From an uncultured Erythrobacter sp. (GTDB taxonomy: Bacteria; Pseudomonadota; Alphaproteobacteria; Sphingomonadales; Sphingomonadaceae), in assembly GCA_947495695.1 (NCBI GenBank), contig CANLZP010000001.1:517069-581068 (forward strand): 64,000 bases of DNA, given 5' to 3'. Positions within the stretch are counted from its first letter, which is position 1. Each line of letters starts with the position of its first letter. The translations under genes and the position numbers were made by a program. Below, piece by piece: positions 36,054 to 45,219 of this stretch. Below the pieces are notes generated by a model that ran no database searches, had not been told where the DNA came from, and saw nothing but the letters and a program-made list of their open reading frames with translations.

Positions 36054-38192
36054 ATGGGCGTTGAAACACACCGCAGCTTCTGCCGTTTTTGCCATGCCAA
36101 TTGCGCAATGTTGGTCGATATCGAGGACGGCAAGGTCAAGGCCGTGCGAGGTGATCCTGAAGACCCCGAATATGGCGGCTATACCTGCATGAAGGGCCGC
36201 GAATTGCCCGATTCGCACAATTCAGAGCGCCGCTTGCACCACAGCCTCGTGCGCGATGCGAATGGCGAATTTCAGGAAACGCCGATGCAGGACGCGCTCG
36301 ACCATGTCAGCAGCGAAGTCCGCCGCATCATCGACAAATATGGGCCGGACAGCATTGCCCTGTTCATGGGATCGGGCGGTTATCAAAACAGTTCTGCGAT
36401 GATGGCCACGATGAGCTTGGCTCAAGCCATCGGCACCAAACACTTCTTTACATCGGTTACGCTGGACCAGCCGGCGAAGGTTTTCACCACTGAACGCTAT
36501 GGCAAATGGATGGGCGGAGTGAACAATTTCTCCACCGCCGATGTTGCTCTGTTTATCGGAAACAACCCCATCGTGTCGCACTATGCGCCAGTTGGCGGAG
36601 TTCCACCCTTCTCGCCCTCCAAACGCATTCGCGAGCGTAAGAAAGAAGGCCTGAAGCTGATCGTGGCCGATCCTCGCTTGGCAGAAGTGGGCCAGCTGGC
36701 CGACATTTACCTGCCGGTTAAGCCGGGCGAAGACCCAGCGCTGCTGGCTGGGATGCTGAACGTAATCTTCGATGAAGAGCTGTATGATCGCAATTTCGTG
36801 TCCGCCCATGTCGATGGCTTGGACGAATTGAAAGATGCCGTGGCCAGCTTCACGCCTGACGTAGCTGCAGAGCGGGCTGGCGTTGAAAAAGATCAATTGG
36901 TTGCGGCCGCGCGGATGTTTGCCAATGGTTCGAAAGGCTGCGCGGTAACCGGCACCGGTCCCGAAATGGCGGGCAATGGTACACTGACCGAATATCTGGT
37001 GACCTGCCTCAACACTGTTTGCGCGCGCTTTAAGCAAGAAGGCGAGCAATGCGGCGTGCCAGGCGTCTTCACCGTCCAGCAGGGCGAAAAGCGGGCCCAA
37101 GTGGCACCGCCTGCGCCGATGTTCGGCGTCGAAGGCATGGCCAAATCGCGCTTCCGCGGACTGGGCCAATTGCTATTTGAAATGCCCTGCAACGTCATGG
37201 CCGATGAAATTCTCACCCCAGGCGAAGGCCAGATCCGGGCGCTGATCTCGGTTGGCGGCAATCCTGAAGTGGGCTTTCCCAACCAATTGAAAATGCGCCG
37301 AGCGCTGGATGATCTAGAACTGTTTGTGCAGATCGATCCGTGGATGAGCGCGAGCGCCAAACGGGCCGACGTTGTGCTGGCTCCCAAGCAATGCCTGGAG
37401 CGTGAAGACATCACCAATCTGTCAGAATGGTGGCACGAACGCGCCTATGCCCGTTACACCGAAGCGCTGGCAGAGGCTCCGGGCGATGTCATCGACGAAT
37501 ATGAAATGATGTGGAACATTGGCCATCGTCTGGGTGTGCAAATGAAACTGCCCGGCGGCGATGTCCCGATGGATGAATGCCCCAGCAAACAGGAATTCCT
37601 CGATCTGATGGTTGCAGGTTGCTTGGTGCCACCCAGCCAAGTGCGCGCTGATGCGGCAAAGGCTGGCGGAGCCGCGGTGATTTACGAAGATCTGCATCCC
37701 ATTATCGAAGCAGCCGATCCAGAATCCTATCACCGGTTCCAACTGGCTGCGGGCGACATGCCCCAGCAGTTGGAGAAATACAGTGCCGATGATGCGCGCG
37801 CCGCCGGATTTGATTTCCGCCTGATCTCGCGCCGGTCCAAACACCGGTTCAACTCCATCGGTCAGCCGCTGGAAAAACTGGGCCGCAAGGTGACAACCAA
37901 CCCGGCCTATATCCATCCCGACGACATGGCCGAGCAGGGATTGAGCGATGGTGACGTGATTGAAATCACATCGCCCCACGCATCAATCCACGGTGTTGTC
38001 GCAGCCAGCGACCGGGTCCGGCGCGGGCTGATTTCCATGGCGCATGCCTTTGGCGATAGCGAAGCTGGAAAACACAATGTGCGCGAAATGGGCGGTTCGA
38101 CCAATCGCCTGACCAGCGACGAGGTGGATTACGATCCGATCACCGGCCAGGCCCTGCAAAGCGCCATTCCGGTCAAGATCGCCGCTGCCTAA
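36054..38192 (+). CDS. Bis-MGD molybdopterin oxidoreductase with N-terminal [4Fe-4S] site
   Basis: 712 residues, in the range of the catalytic subunits of formate dehydrogenase/nitrate reductase-type enzymes. The N-terminal [4Fe-4S] ligands are Cys10, Cys13, Cys17 and Cys45. The C-terminal molybdopterin dinucleotide-binding domain holds NPAYIHPDDMAEQG and the closing GGSTNRLTSDE. There is no Tat signal, so the enzyme is cytoplasmic. No electron-transfer subunit or chaperone gene is adjacent, while mobA lies 1.1 kb upstream. Substrate unknown; oxidation of a formate-like or hydroxylated intermediate is possible. A start after AAAAGGATCGAG is reasonable. Confidence 0.9.
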   Translation: MGVETHRSFCRFCHANCAMLVDIEDGKVKAVRGDPEDPEYGGYTCMKGRELPDSHNSERRLHHSLVRDANGEFQETPMQDALDHVSSEVRRIIDKYGPDSIALFMGSGGYQNSSAMMATMSLAQAIGTKHFFTSVTLDQPAKVFTTERYGKWMGGVNNFSTADVALFIGNNPIVSHYAPVGGVPPFSPSKRIRERKKEGLKLIVADPRLAEVGQLADIYLPVKPGEDPALLAGMLNVIFDEELYDRNFVSAHVDGLDELKDAVASFTPDVAAERAGVEKDQLVAAARMFANGSKGCAVTGTGPEMAGNGTLTEYLVTCLNTVCARFKQEGEQCGVPGVFTVQQGEKRAQVAPPAPMFGVEGMAKSRFRGLGQLLFEMPCNVMADEILTPGEGQIRALISVGGNPEVGFPNQLKMRRALDDLELFVQIDPWMSASAKRADVVLAPKQCLEREDITNLSEWWHERAYARYTEALAEAPGDVIDEYEMMWNIGHRLGVQMKLPGGDVPMDECPSKQEFLDLMVAGCLVPPSQVRADAAKAGGAAVIYEDLHPIIEAADPESYHRFQLAAGDMPQQLEKYSADDARAAGFDFRLISRRSKHRFNSIGQPLEKLGRKVTTNPAYIHPDDMAEQGLSDGDVIEITSPHASIHGVVAASDRVRRGLISMAHAFGDSEAGKHNVREMGGSTNRLTSDEVDYDPITGQALQSAIPVKIAAA

Positions 38193-38214
38193 GCCAATTA
38201 GAAAAGGAAATTTC

Positions 38215-39225
38215 ATGCCTGATAACCGGCGCTTCCTACTCCAGCGTCGCCCCGATGGCGAGCCGGTGCCCGAGGATTTTGAGCTCGTTACCGAACCAAC
38301 GCCAGAGTTGGCCGAGGGCGAGTTTTTGATCCGCAATCACTATGCCTCGCTCGATCCAGCGATGCGTGGATGGATGGATGCAGGGGGCAATTACATGCCG
38401 CCAGTTCCTCTGGGAACTGCCATGCGGGCCAGCACCATCGGCGTGGTTGAGGAAAGCCGGGCAGAAGGCTTCGAGAAGGGCCAATGGGTGATGGGTCTCA
38501 ATGCGCTGGAGGATTATTCGATCAGCCAGATCGGCGGATTTACCCAACCAATTGATCCCAATCTGGTCCCGAGCATCACGAACTATCTATCAATCTTTGG
38601 TGCCGTCGGCATGACCGCCTATTTCGGCTTTCTTGAAGTGTGCGAGCCCAAAGAGGGAGACACAGTGCTGGTATCCGGCGCCGCAGGAGCGGTTGGATCG
38701 CTGGTTGGGCAGCTGGCCAAATTGCATGGGTGCCGGGCGGTGGGCATTGCTGGCGGGCCGGAGAAATGCGCCCGACTGACCGAGAAATACGGGTTCGACG
38801 CTGCGATTGATTATCGCGGCAAGGACGAGGCAGCGCTGACTGCAGCTATTGCAGAGGCTGCGCCGAATGGCGTCGATGTAATCTTTGAAAATGTTGGTGG
38901 GGCAATCCTTGATGCGGGGTTGATGAACCTCAACCTCTATGCCCGCGTCGGACTGTGCGGCTTGATCAGCGAATACAACACCGATGCCGTTGGCGCGCGC
39001 AATTTGTGGAATTTGATTGTGACGCGGTCGTCCATTCGCGGCTTGCTGGTGATGGATTTCGTTGAGCGCTTCCCTGAAGGCGCAGCCAAAATGGGTGAAT
39101 GGGCAGCAGCCGGCAAACTCTCCATTGACGAACATGTCGACGAAGGGCTGGAAAACGCCTTTGAGGGCTTCATGCGTCTGTTTGCCGGAACCAATGACGG
39201 CAAGATGATCCTGAAGATCGCTTGA
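38215..39225 (+). CDS. MDR-family NADP-dependent oxidoreductase (3)
   Basis: 336 residues. YASLDPAMRGWM, VSGAAGAVGSLVGQLAKLHG and FENVGGAILDAGL place it with MDR 1 and 2. AAPNGVDV is a shared segment. It starts 22 bases after the molybdopterin oxidoreductase with a good AAAAGGAAA ribosome site and overlaps the following ThuA gene by one base (TGATG), so the genes from 36 to 40.4 kb form one unit. Confidence 0.88.
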   Translation: MPDNRRFLLQRRPDGEPVPEDFELVTEPTPELAEGEFLIRNHYASLDPAMRGWMDAGGNYMPPVPLGTAMRASTIGVVEESRAEGFEKGQWVMGLNALEDYSISQIGGFTQPIDPNLVPSITNYLSIFGAVGMTAYFGFLEVCEPKEGDTVLVSGAAGAVGSLVGQLAKLHGCRAVGIAGGPEKCARLTEKYGFDAAIDYRGKDEAALTAAIAEAAPNGVDVIFENVGGAILDAGLMNLNLYARVGLCGLISEYNTDAVGARNLWNLIVTRSSIRGLLVMDFVERFPEGAAKMGEWAAAGKLSIDEHVDEGLENAFEGFMRLFAGTNDGKMILKIA

Positions 39226-40004
39226 TGAAAAGCCTGCTCGTTCTCTCTGGTGGTCATGCCTATGAGCGCGAGCCCTTTGACCAATTGCTTGGATCATTGG
39301 GTGACTGGGGCATCACCCATTTGATGCATCCAGAGGCAGAGGAAGCGGTCGCCGATGGGCGAGCGATGGACGCCGATGCGGTGCTGTTTTACGATATGGG
39401 CGGATACACTTTTGCTGACGATTGGGTGACATCGCGCCCACCAAGCGAAGCCTTTCGCAAAGCCATCATGGATCGTTTCGCAGCCGGACGAGGCGCGGTA
39501 GCGATGCACCATGCCTTGGCGGGGTGGGCAGATTGGCCCGAATGGCACGAAATGCTGGGCGGGCGGTTCCTCTATACACCGGGCGAAGTGCGCGGAAAGA
39601 AAGTGCTCGATTCGGGCTATCGCCATGATGTCGAATACAGTGCTCAGGTGGTTGCCGATCATGCTGTGACGATGGGTCTTCCCGAAAACTTCACCGTGAC
39701 CGACGAGCTATATCTGGCAGAAATATTTGAACAGGATGTCAATCCGCTGATCCGGTCAGATTATGATTTTACGCGTGACAATTTCTATTCTGCCGCGCTG
39801 GGCATTTCCGGCACGCTGTATTCGCGCGAGGGGTGGGATCACCCTCCTGCCAGCAATCTTGTCGCCTGGCATAAAACCATCGGCCCCGAGCAAGCGCCGC
39901 TGGTCTATTTGCAATTTGGCGATTCGCCGCAAACCTACGCCAATCCGCATGTGCGCCAGACATTGGCCAATTCGCTCAACTTTATCGCAGGAGAAAACCC
40001 GTGA
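39225..40004 (+). CDS. ThuA-like domain protein (1)
   Basis: 259 residues with a flavodoxin/class I glutaminase-like fold. LLVLSGGHAYEREPFDQLL, then ADAVLFYDMGGYTF, RGAVAMHHALAGWADWPEW and LYLAEIFEQDVNPLI give the ThuA-like pattern. The usual catalytic Cys of glutaminases is absent. ThuA-fold proteins have been linked to trehalose uptake and sugar-related catabolism, but the reaction is unknown. The gene is sandwiched between a reductase and an NTF2-like gene with overlaps at both ends, which argues for a catabolic function. Confidence 0.83.
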   Translation: MKSLLVLSGGHAYEREPFDQLLGSLGDWGITHLMHPEAEEAVADGRAMDADAVLFYDMGGYTFADDWVTSRPPSEAFRKAIMDRFAAGRGAVAMHHALAGWADWPEWHEMLGGRFLYTPGEVRGKKVLDSGYRHDVEYSAQVVADHAVTMGLPENFTVTDELYLAEIFEQDVNPLIRSDYDFTRDNFYSAALGISGTLYSREGWDHPPASNLVAWHKTIGPEQAPLVYLQFGDSPQTYANPHVRQTLANSLNFIAGENP

Positions 40005-40381
40005 CACCGATGGAAACTATCACAGCCTTTATCGCAGCTTGGGACGAATTTGATCTGGAGAAGATTTATTCGTTCATGGCGGATGATATCGTTTGGGAAG
40101 ACGTGCCGCTGTCCACCGTCACCGGGATCGATCAAGTGCGCGCGAAAATGGACGGATTCCCGGGCGTTGAGGCCGCTGGCTTTGACACACACCATATCGC
40201 CGCCAACGGGAATGTCGTACTGACAGAGCGGACCGATTGGTTCCAAATGAAGGGCCGCCGCCGCACAATCCGGGTGATGGGCACGTTTGAGCTGAACGAT
40301 GAAGGGAAGATCGCGAAATGGCGCGATTACTTCGATATTGCCGAATTCCAGCGCGAGTTTGGCGATCTGGCAGAAGGATAA
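40001..40381 (+). CDS. Limonene-epoxide-hydrolase-like NTF2-fold protein (5)
   Basis: 126 residues. TPMETITAFIAAWDEFDLEKI, MADDIVWEDVPLSTVTG and the ending GKIAKWRDYFDIAEF match limonene-1,2-epoxide hydrolases. The Asp of WRDYFD and an Arg in the preceding strands are in the positions of the hydrolase active site, so this is the best-supported NTF2 enzyme in the window. GTG 40001 overlaps the ThuA stop in a GTGA junction. Confidence 0.82.
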   Translation: MTPMETITAFIAAWDEFDLEKIYSFMADDIVWEDVPLSTVTGIDQVRAKMDGFPGVEAAGFDTHHIAANGNVVLTERTDWFQMKGRRRTIRVMGTFELNDEGKIAKWRDYFDIAEFQREFGDLAEG

Positions 40382-40511
40382 GGCTCAGGCTGCCAAATTC
40401 GTTAGGCTCTCAGGGTCAAAACAAGGCTGATCCCTAACACTTTCAACCATCGCCTCGCGCCCTTTCCAAGGTCTAGGCTCTCTCGATCAATTTAAGAGGG
40501 AAGCGCGCGCG

Positions 40512-41750
40512 ATGAACAAGCCGCAAAGTAATATGTTTGCTCCGGAAACGCTGGTCGATCCGTTTGAGCATTATCGCCAGGTGCATGAAGCTGGAATCAA
40601 GATCGAGCATCTGCCCGAGATGAACACTTTCGTAGTCTATGGATATGATCTGTGTTCCGAGGCGACCGGCCGGCCCGAGGTCTTTTCCAACGACTTCACG
40701 GCGTTGATGGGTGCCGATGATGACGAAATCAAAGAGATCCTGGCCGAAGGTTGGGACAATCCACCCACTTTGCTGACCGCCGACCATCCCGTGCACACAC
40801 GCAACCGCAAGCTCGTCAATCTGGCTTTCTCGGCCCCGCGTGTGAACGCAATTGAAGAGGATATGCGCGTCAAATCAATCGAATTGATCGAGAAGATGCT
40901 GGAGAAGAATTCTGGCGACTTTGTCGAAGATTTTGCGATTCCGTTGCCCGTTGCAATGATCGCTCAGCAGATTGGCCTGGATAATGATCCCAAGCAGGTG
41001 AAAGCCTGGTCTGATGCAGCGGTTGATCGGTTCAGCCAATTGGTGGACCGCGAACGCCAGCTGGAATGCGCTCGGAGCTTTGTTTCGTACCAGAAATATA
41101 TGAAGGGCTTGATCGATGACCGCCGGGCCAATGGCGGCGATGATCTGTTGACTGATCTGGTCGAAGCGCGGGTCGAAGGAGAAACCCCGCTAACCGATGA
41201 AGAGATCATTTCGATCATGCAGCAATTCATGGTCGCTGGTAATGAAACCACTACCAGCACAATTGCTGGCGGTTTGTTGCAATTGATCCGCAATCCAGAT
41301 CAGATGGCAAAAGCCAAGGAGGCAGCCGGTGGCCGCAATCCCAAGCTGATTGGCAATCTGGTGGAAGAAGCTTTGCGCTACGAAACACCAACCGCAGGTA
41401 TGTGGCGGCTGGTCAAGGAAGACACGACTTTGGGCGATACGCAAATTCCGCAAGGGGCGATGGTCCAGCTGCGTTATGCTGCGGCCAATCGCGATCCATC
41501 CAAGTTCGAAAACCCCGACAAGTTTGATATCGAGCGCAAGAATGCCCGCGCACATCTGGCGTTTGGCAAGGGCCCGCATATGTGCGTCGGCAACATGCTG
41601 AGCCGCAAGGAAATGCTGGTTGCCTTTGACGAGCTTCTGGAGCGCCTTGATGATTTCGAGATCGCCGACGAAGACGGCATAGCCGTCCTGCCCAACATCC
41701 TGCTGCGCGGCGTGACAAAGCTTCCCATCCGCTACAAGGCTGCAGCATGA
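40512..41750 (+). CDS. Cytochrome P450 (2), first gene of the igr-like operon
   Basis: 412 residues. The I-helix AGNETTT has Glu245-Thr246. ExxR is Glu286-Arg289, and the heme loop FGKGPHMCVG carries Cys358. It starts the gene run that continues to 47.2 kb and overlaps the acyl-CoA dehydrogenase gene in an ATGA junction. In the actinobacterial igr operon the P450 is CYP125, which oxidises the sterol side-chain terminus; by analogy this one might make the acid later processed by the run. A GTTAGG...CCTAAC repeat lies upstream at 40401-40438. Confidence 0.93.
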   Translation: MNKPQSNMFAPETLVDPFEHYRQVHEAGIKIEHLPEMNTFVVYGYDLCSEATGRPEVFSNDFTALMGADDDEIKEILAEGWDNPPTLLTADHPVHTRNRKLVNLAFSAPRVNAIEEDMRVKSIELIEKMLEKNSGDFVEDFAIPLPVAMIAQQIGLDNDPKQVKAWSDAAVDRFSQLVDRERQLECARSFVSYQKYMKGLIDDRRANGGDDLLTDLVEARVEGETPLTDEEIISIMQQFMVAGNETTTSTIAGGLLQLIRNPDQMAKAKEAAGGRNPKLIGNLVEEALRYETPTAGMWRLVKEDTTLGDTQIPQGAMVQLRYAAANRDPSKFENPDKFDIERKNARAHLAFGKGPHMCVGNMLSRKEMLVAFDELLERLDDFEIADEDGIAVLPNILLRGVTKLPIRYKAAA

Positions 41751-42823
41751 ATTTCGACCTGTCAGAAGAGCAGGAGCTGTTCACCTCTACTGTTGACCGC
41801 TTCACAAGCCAGATCGACGTGGAAACGCGCCACAAGATCCGTGGTCTTGATGGTGGGTATGATACTTCACGCTGGAGTGAATTGGCAGAGCTGGGCCTCG
41901 TCGCCTTGGCGACCGACGAAGACAGCGGTGGAATGGGCGGCTCGCCGCTTGATCTGGCCCTGGTAGGCGAGGCCTTAGGCCGCAACATCGCACCTGACCC
42001 ATGGTTGGAAAATGGTGTTGTGCCGGCGCGCATCTTGGCCGCCGCCGGTGCGGAAGGCATGCTGGAATCGGTGCTTTCGGGCGAGCAATTTGTGAGTTTT
42101 GCCTGGGCGGAACGAAATCAGCGTTACAGCCTGCAGGCCAAGCAAACGAAAGTTAGCGGCCGTGCGATCAATGGTCAGAAAACCTTCGTCTTGGGCGCCG
42201 GTATGGCCGATGCCTTCCTGGTTACTGCCGATGATGACGGGGCCACCAAAATCTATTTGATTCCCGCCGATCGGGCTGGCTTGGATGTGCGGCAATATCG
42301 TCTGGCTGACGGATCCATCGCCGGCGAATTGCAATTCAACAATGTCGCGATTGAAGATGGCGATAGGCTGGACCTGTCATCGGATGATTTACCACCTATC
42401 ATTGCTACCGCACGCCTTCTGGCTGCTGCCGAGATGGTGGGCCTTGGCCAACGCTTGTTGGATGACACATTGGCTTACGTCAAAGAACGAGAGCAATTCG
42501 GCACGGCGATTGGCAGTTTTCAGGCCCTGCAACACAGGCTGGTCGATTGTTATTCCAAGATCGAGCAGGCCCGTTCGATGCTGTATCGCGCCGCCATGGT
42601 GGATCCATCCGATGGTGCCGCATTGAGGCGCAGCAGCGCGGGGGCAAAAGCCTATATCGGCGAGGCGGTGGACCACGTGGCGCGCGAGGCCGTTCAATTG
42701 CATGGAGGAATGGGTATCACCGACGAATTGACCATCGGGCACGCAATGAAGCGGGTTCTCTTGCTCAACCGTCTGTTCGGAGACACCAGCACCTCGCTCA
42801 CCGAATTTGCTCAGGCCGCATAA
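41747..42823 (+). CDS. Acyl-CoA dehydrogenase, apparently non-catalytic subunit
   Basis: 358 residues, short for the family. The N-terminal helix (LSEEQELFTSTVDRF), REQFGTAIGSFQALQHRL and the FAD-contacting LHGGMGITDE are normal. The C-terminal segment is RLFGDTSTSL where active enzymes have YEGT, and the alternative helix-G position (ATARLLAAAEMVG) also lacks a Glu. This fits the non-catalytic subunit of the alpha2-beta2 dehydrogenases known from steroid side-chain degradation (ChsE/FadE pairs). The likely partner is the dehydrogenase at 45980. Confidence 0.85.
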   Translation: MNFDLSEEQELFTSTVDRFTSQIDVETRHKIRGLDGGYDTSRWSELAELGLVALATDEDSGGMGGSPLDLALVGEALGRNIAPDPWLENGVVPARILAAAGAEGMLESVLSGEQFVSFAWAERNQRYSLQAKQTKVSGRAINGQKTFVLGAGMADAFLVTADDDGATKIYLIPADRAGLDVRQYRLADGSIAGELQFNNVAIEDGDRLDLSSDDLPPIIATARLLAAAEMVGLGQRLLDDTLAYVKEREQFGTAIGSFQALQHRLVDCYSKIEQARSMLYRAAMVDPSDGAALRRSSAGAKAYIGEAVDHVAREAVQLHGGMGITDELTIGHAMKRVLLLNRLFGDTSTSLTEFAQAA

Positions 42824-42833
42824 GGAAATAGGC

Positions 42834-43262
42834 ATGAACGCATTGGCCCCTATCGACCCACAATTGTGGAGTTCCGGAGACCAGCCGCATCTGATGGGCG
42901 GCAAGCTGGCATCGGGCGAAATTGTCTTTCCTATGCCGCAAGGTGATGCGGCAAATGATGTCGAGCCATACCAGCTTTCGCGCGTGGGCACTTTGTGGTC
43001 ATGGACCAGCCAAGGCTTTCTTCCCAAAGAACCTTATGAAGGACCCGGTTCAGGTGAGAATGAAGGTCCGCCGGATTTTGAACCGTTCCTGATCGGCTAT
43101 GTTGAACTGCCGGGCGAGGTGATCGTGGAAAGCCGCATTGTCGATGCAACGCTGGACGATCTGGAACTGGGTATGGCGATGGAATTCTGCATCGTGCCGT
43201 TCAACAAGACCCATTCAACCTACGCCTTCCGACCCCAAAAATTGGCGGAGAAAGCCGCATGA
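42834..43262 (+). CDS. DUF35/OB-fold protein with degenerate zinc ribbon
   Basis: 142 residues from ATG 42834 (AAGGAAATAGG upstream). The C-terminal OB-fold part (IGYVELPGEVIVESRI, then LELGMAMEFCIVPF) matches DUF35 proteins, which bind thiolase-like aldolases. The N-terminal rubredoxin-like zinc ribbon normally has four Cys; here the region GGKLASGEIVFPMP has none, so zinc is probably lost. In the igr operon DUF35 is fused to a MaoC hydratase (ChsH2); here it is a free protein. Overlaps the Ltp-like gene in an ATGA junction. Confidence 0.82.
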   Translation: MNALAPIDPQLWSSGDQPHLMGGKLASGEIVFPMPQGDAANDVEPYQLSRVGTLWSWTSQGFLPKEPYEGPGSGENEGPPDFEPFLIGYVELPGEVIVESRIVDATLDDLELGMAMEFCIVPFNKTHSTYAFRPQKLAEKAA

Positions 43263-44428
43263 GCGAGAATGTCTATATCATCGGCGCGGGGATTCACCCC
43301 TTTGGCCGAACCGAAGGTCGTTCCGGCCGTGAACAAGGCGTCTATGCCGTGCGCAAGGCCTTGGCTGATGCCGGTTTGGAGTGGAAAGATATCGAATGCG
43401 CCTATGGCGGATCGTCCGCGGCGGGCAGCGCCGATATCATGGTCAACGAACTGGGGCTGACCAGCCTGCCCTTCACCAATGTCGCCAATGGCTGCGCCAC
43501 CGGTGGCAGCGCGCTGGTCTCTGCCCAATTGGCGATCGCCAGCGGCATGTATGATCTGGCCTTGGCAACCGGTTTTGACAAGCATCCGCGCGGCGCCTTC
43601 AATGCTAAGCCAGCTGATTATGGTCTGCCCGAATGGTATGGCCAAACCGGCATGATGCTGACGACGCAATTCTTTGCAATGAAGATCCAGCGGTACATGC
43701 AATTGCATGGCATCAGCCGGACGACTTTGGGCCGGGTCGCGGAAAAAGCATTCCGCAATGGCACCAAAACACCGCACGCCTGGCGGCGCAGCCCGATTGA
43801 TCTGGAAACGATCATGAATGCTCCGATGATCAATGATCCGCTGACCAAATATATGTTCTGCAGCCCGTCAGAAGGCGGAGTGGCATTGATCTTGGCGAGC
43901 GAGAAGAAGATGCGCGAGCTGGGAGCAGACGGGGTCAAAATCTCCAAGGTGGCGGTTAAAACCCGGCCACCTGACAGCTTCGAAGTATTCCAAGCCGGTG
44001 TCAGCGTGAACGAGGGCGGAAAGCCCACCATGCTGGCCAGCCAAGCCGCTTTTGAAGGCGCGGGCATTGGCCCGGAAGATATCGATGTCGCTCAATTACA
44101 AGACACCGAAAGCGGCGCGGAAATCATGCACATGGCCGAGAACGGCTTTTGTAAGGATGGCGAGCAGGAAGAATGGCTGGCCAATGGCTGGTCCGAGCAA
44201 GATGGCAAGCTGCCGATCAACACCGACGGCGGCTGTATTGCCTGCGGCGAGCCTGTTGGCGCGTCGGGCCTGCGGCAAGTGTATGAAAATGTCGAACAAT
44301 TGCGCGGCCGCGCTGGTGAACGGCAAGTTGCCGGGCGGGACGGAAATGGGCCCAAGACCGGCTACAGCCATGTCTATGGCGCACCGGGCGTGTCGGCAGT
44401 GGCCATTCTGGAACGTTTAGGAAACTGA
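43259..44428 (+). CDS. Ltp/SCP2-thiolase-like protein, probable DUF35-dependent aldolase or lyase
   Basis: 389 residues with the thiolase fold. Cys79 (NGCATGGSAL) is at the nucleophile position. The usual GHP-GATG block is altered to GEPVGASG (330-337), so the catalytic His is Glu331. The C-terminal Cys of thiolases is replaced by HVYGAPG. This pattern matches the lipid-transfer-protein group (Ltp2 type) that cleaves beta-hydroxyacyl-CoA by retro-aldol reaction with a DUF35 partner. Pairing with the preceding gene supports that function. Confidence 0.86.
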   Translation: MSENVYIIGAGIHPFGRTEGRSGREQGVYAVRKALADAGLEWKDIECAYGGSSAAGSADIMVNELGLTSLPFTNVANGCATGGSALVSAQLAIASGMYDLALATGFDKHPRGAFNAKPADYGLPEWYGQTGMMLTTQFFAMKIQRYMQLHGISRTTLGRVAEKAFRNGTKTPHAWRRSPIDLETIMNAPMINDPLTKYMFCSPSEGGVALILASEKKMRELGADGVKISKVAVKTRPPDSFEVFQAGVSVNEGGKPTMLASQAAFEGAGIGPEDIDVAQLQDTESGAEIMHMAENGFCKDGEQEEWLANGWSEQDGKLPINTDGGCIACGEPVGASGLRQVYENVEQLRGRAGERQVAGRDGNGPKTGYSHVYGAPGVSAVAILERLGN

Positions 44429-44432
44429 AATT

Positions 44433-45215
44433 ATGACCACATCAATGGGCCGCATGGAAGGCAAAGTCGCACTGGTTACCGGCGGGGCCGAGGGTATTGG
44501 CGCAACGGTAGGCCGCATGATCGTTGAGCAAGGCGGCAGCGTTATGCTGTGCGATATCCAGATCGACAAAGCGCGCGCGCTGGCCGAGGAGTTGGGCAGC
44601 AATGCCGATGCCTGCCAGCTGGATGTGCGCGATCTGGATCAATGGCATGCCGCGGTTAAGGCAACCACCAACCGCTTCGGCAAATTGAACGTGCTGTGCA
44701 ATATCGCCGGCATATCTGAACCGGGCAATGTGGTGGATGGCACGCTGGATGTGTGGGAACGCACCATCGATATCAACCTCAATGGTCCCTATTACGGTTG
44801 CCGTGCCGCGCTGCCTGCGATGGAGGCCAATGGGGAGCCGGGCGCAATTGTGAACATCGGCTCGATGATTGCGATCCGTGCCGCATCCTTTGTGGCAGCC
44901 TACAGCGCGTCCAAAGCCGGGTTGCTGGGTCTGACCCGCTCGATCGCGCTGGATTGTGCAGAGCGCGGCGTTCCGATACGCGCCAATATGGTTCACCCCG
45001 GCGCTATCCGCACACCGATGTATAACCGCTACAAACATTCTGGCGCTGACGAACCCGAGAATATCGAGCGCGACTTTGCCGCAACCCATCCGATGAATCG
45101 CATTGGCGAACCCGAAGAAGTAGCCAAGGCTGTCGTCTTCCTGGCCAGCGATGACGCCAGTTTCACCACCGGAGTCGACTTTACAGTCGATGGCGGCGGC
45201 AGCATCAGGAGCTAA
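44433..45215 (+). CDS. SDR-family oxidoreductase
   Basis: 260 residues. TGGAEGIG at 16-23 and the catalytic Tyr157-Lys161 (YSASK) with Ser144 are present. NNAG is NIAG. CDIQ after the second strand suggests NAD. It sits between the Ltp-like and ThuA genes with four-base spacing from the former. Oxidation of a hydroxyacyl or released aldehyde/ketone product is a plausible job. Confidence 0.9.
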   Translation: MTTSMGRMEGKVALVTGGAEGIGATVGRMIVEQGGSVMLCDIQIDKARALAEELGSNADACQLDVRDLDQWHAAVKATTNRFGKLNVLCNIAGISEPGNVVDGTLDVWERTIDINLNGPYYGCRAALPAMEANGEPGAIVNIGSMIAIRAASFVAAYSASKAGLLGLTRSIALDCAERGVPIRANMVHPGAIRTPMYNRYKHSGADEPENIERDFAATHPMNRIGEPEEVAKAVVFLASDDASFTTGVDFTVDGGGSIRS

Positions 45216-45219
45216 GCCG

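Noticed and set aside
40401-40438. GTTAGG...CCTAAC inverted repeat upstream of P450 2
   Set aside because: Six-base arms with a 26-base spacer and alternative inner pairings are too weak to call as an operator or terminator.
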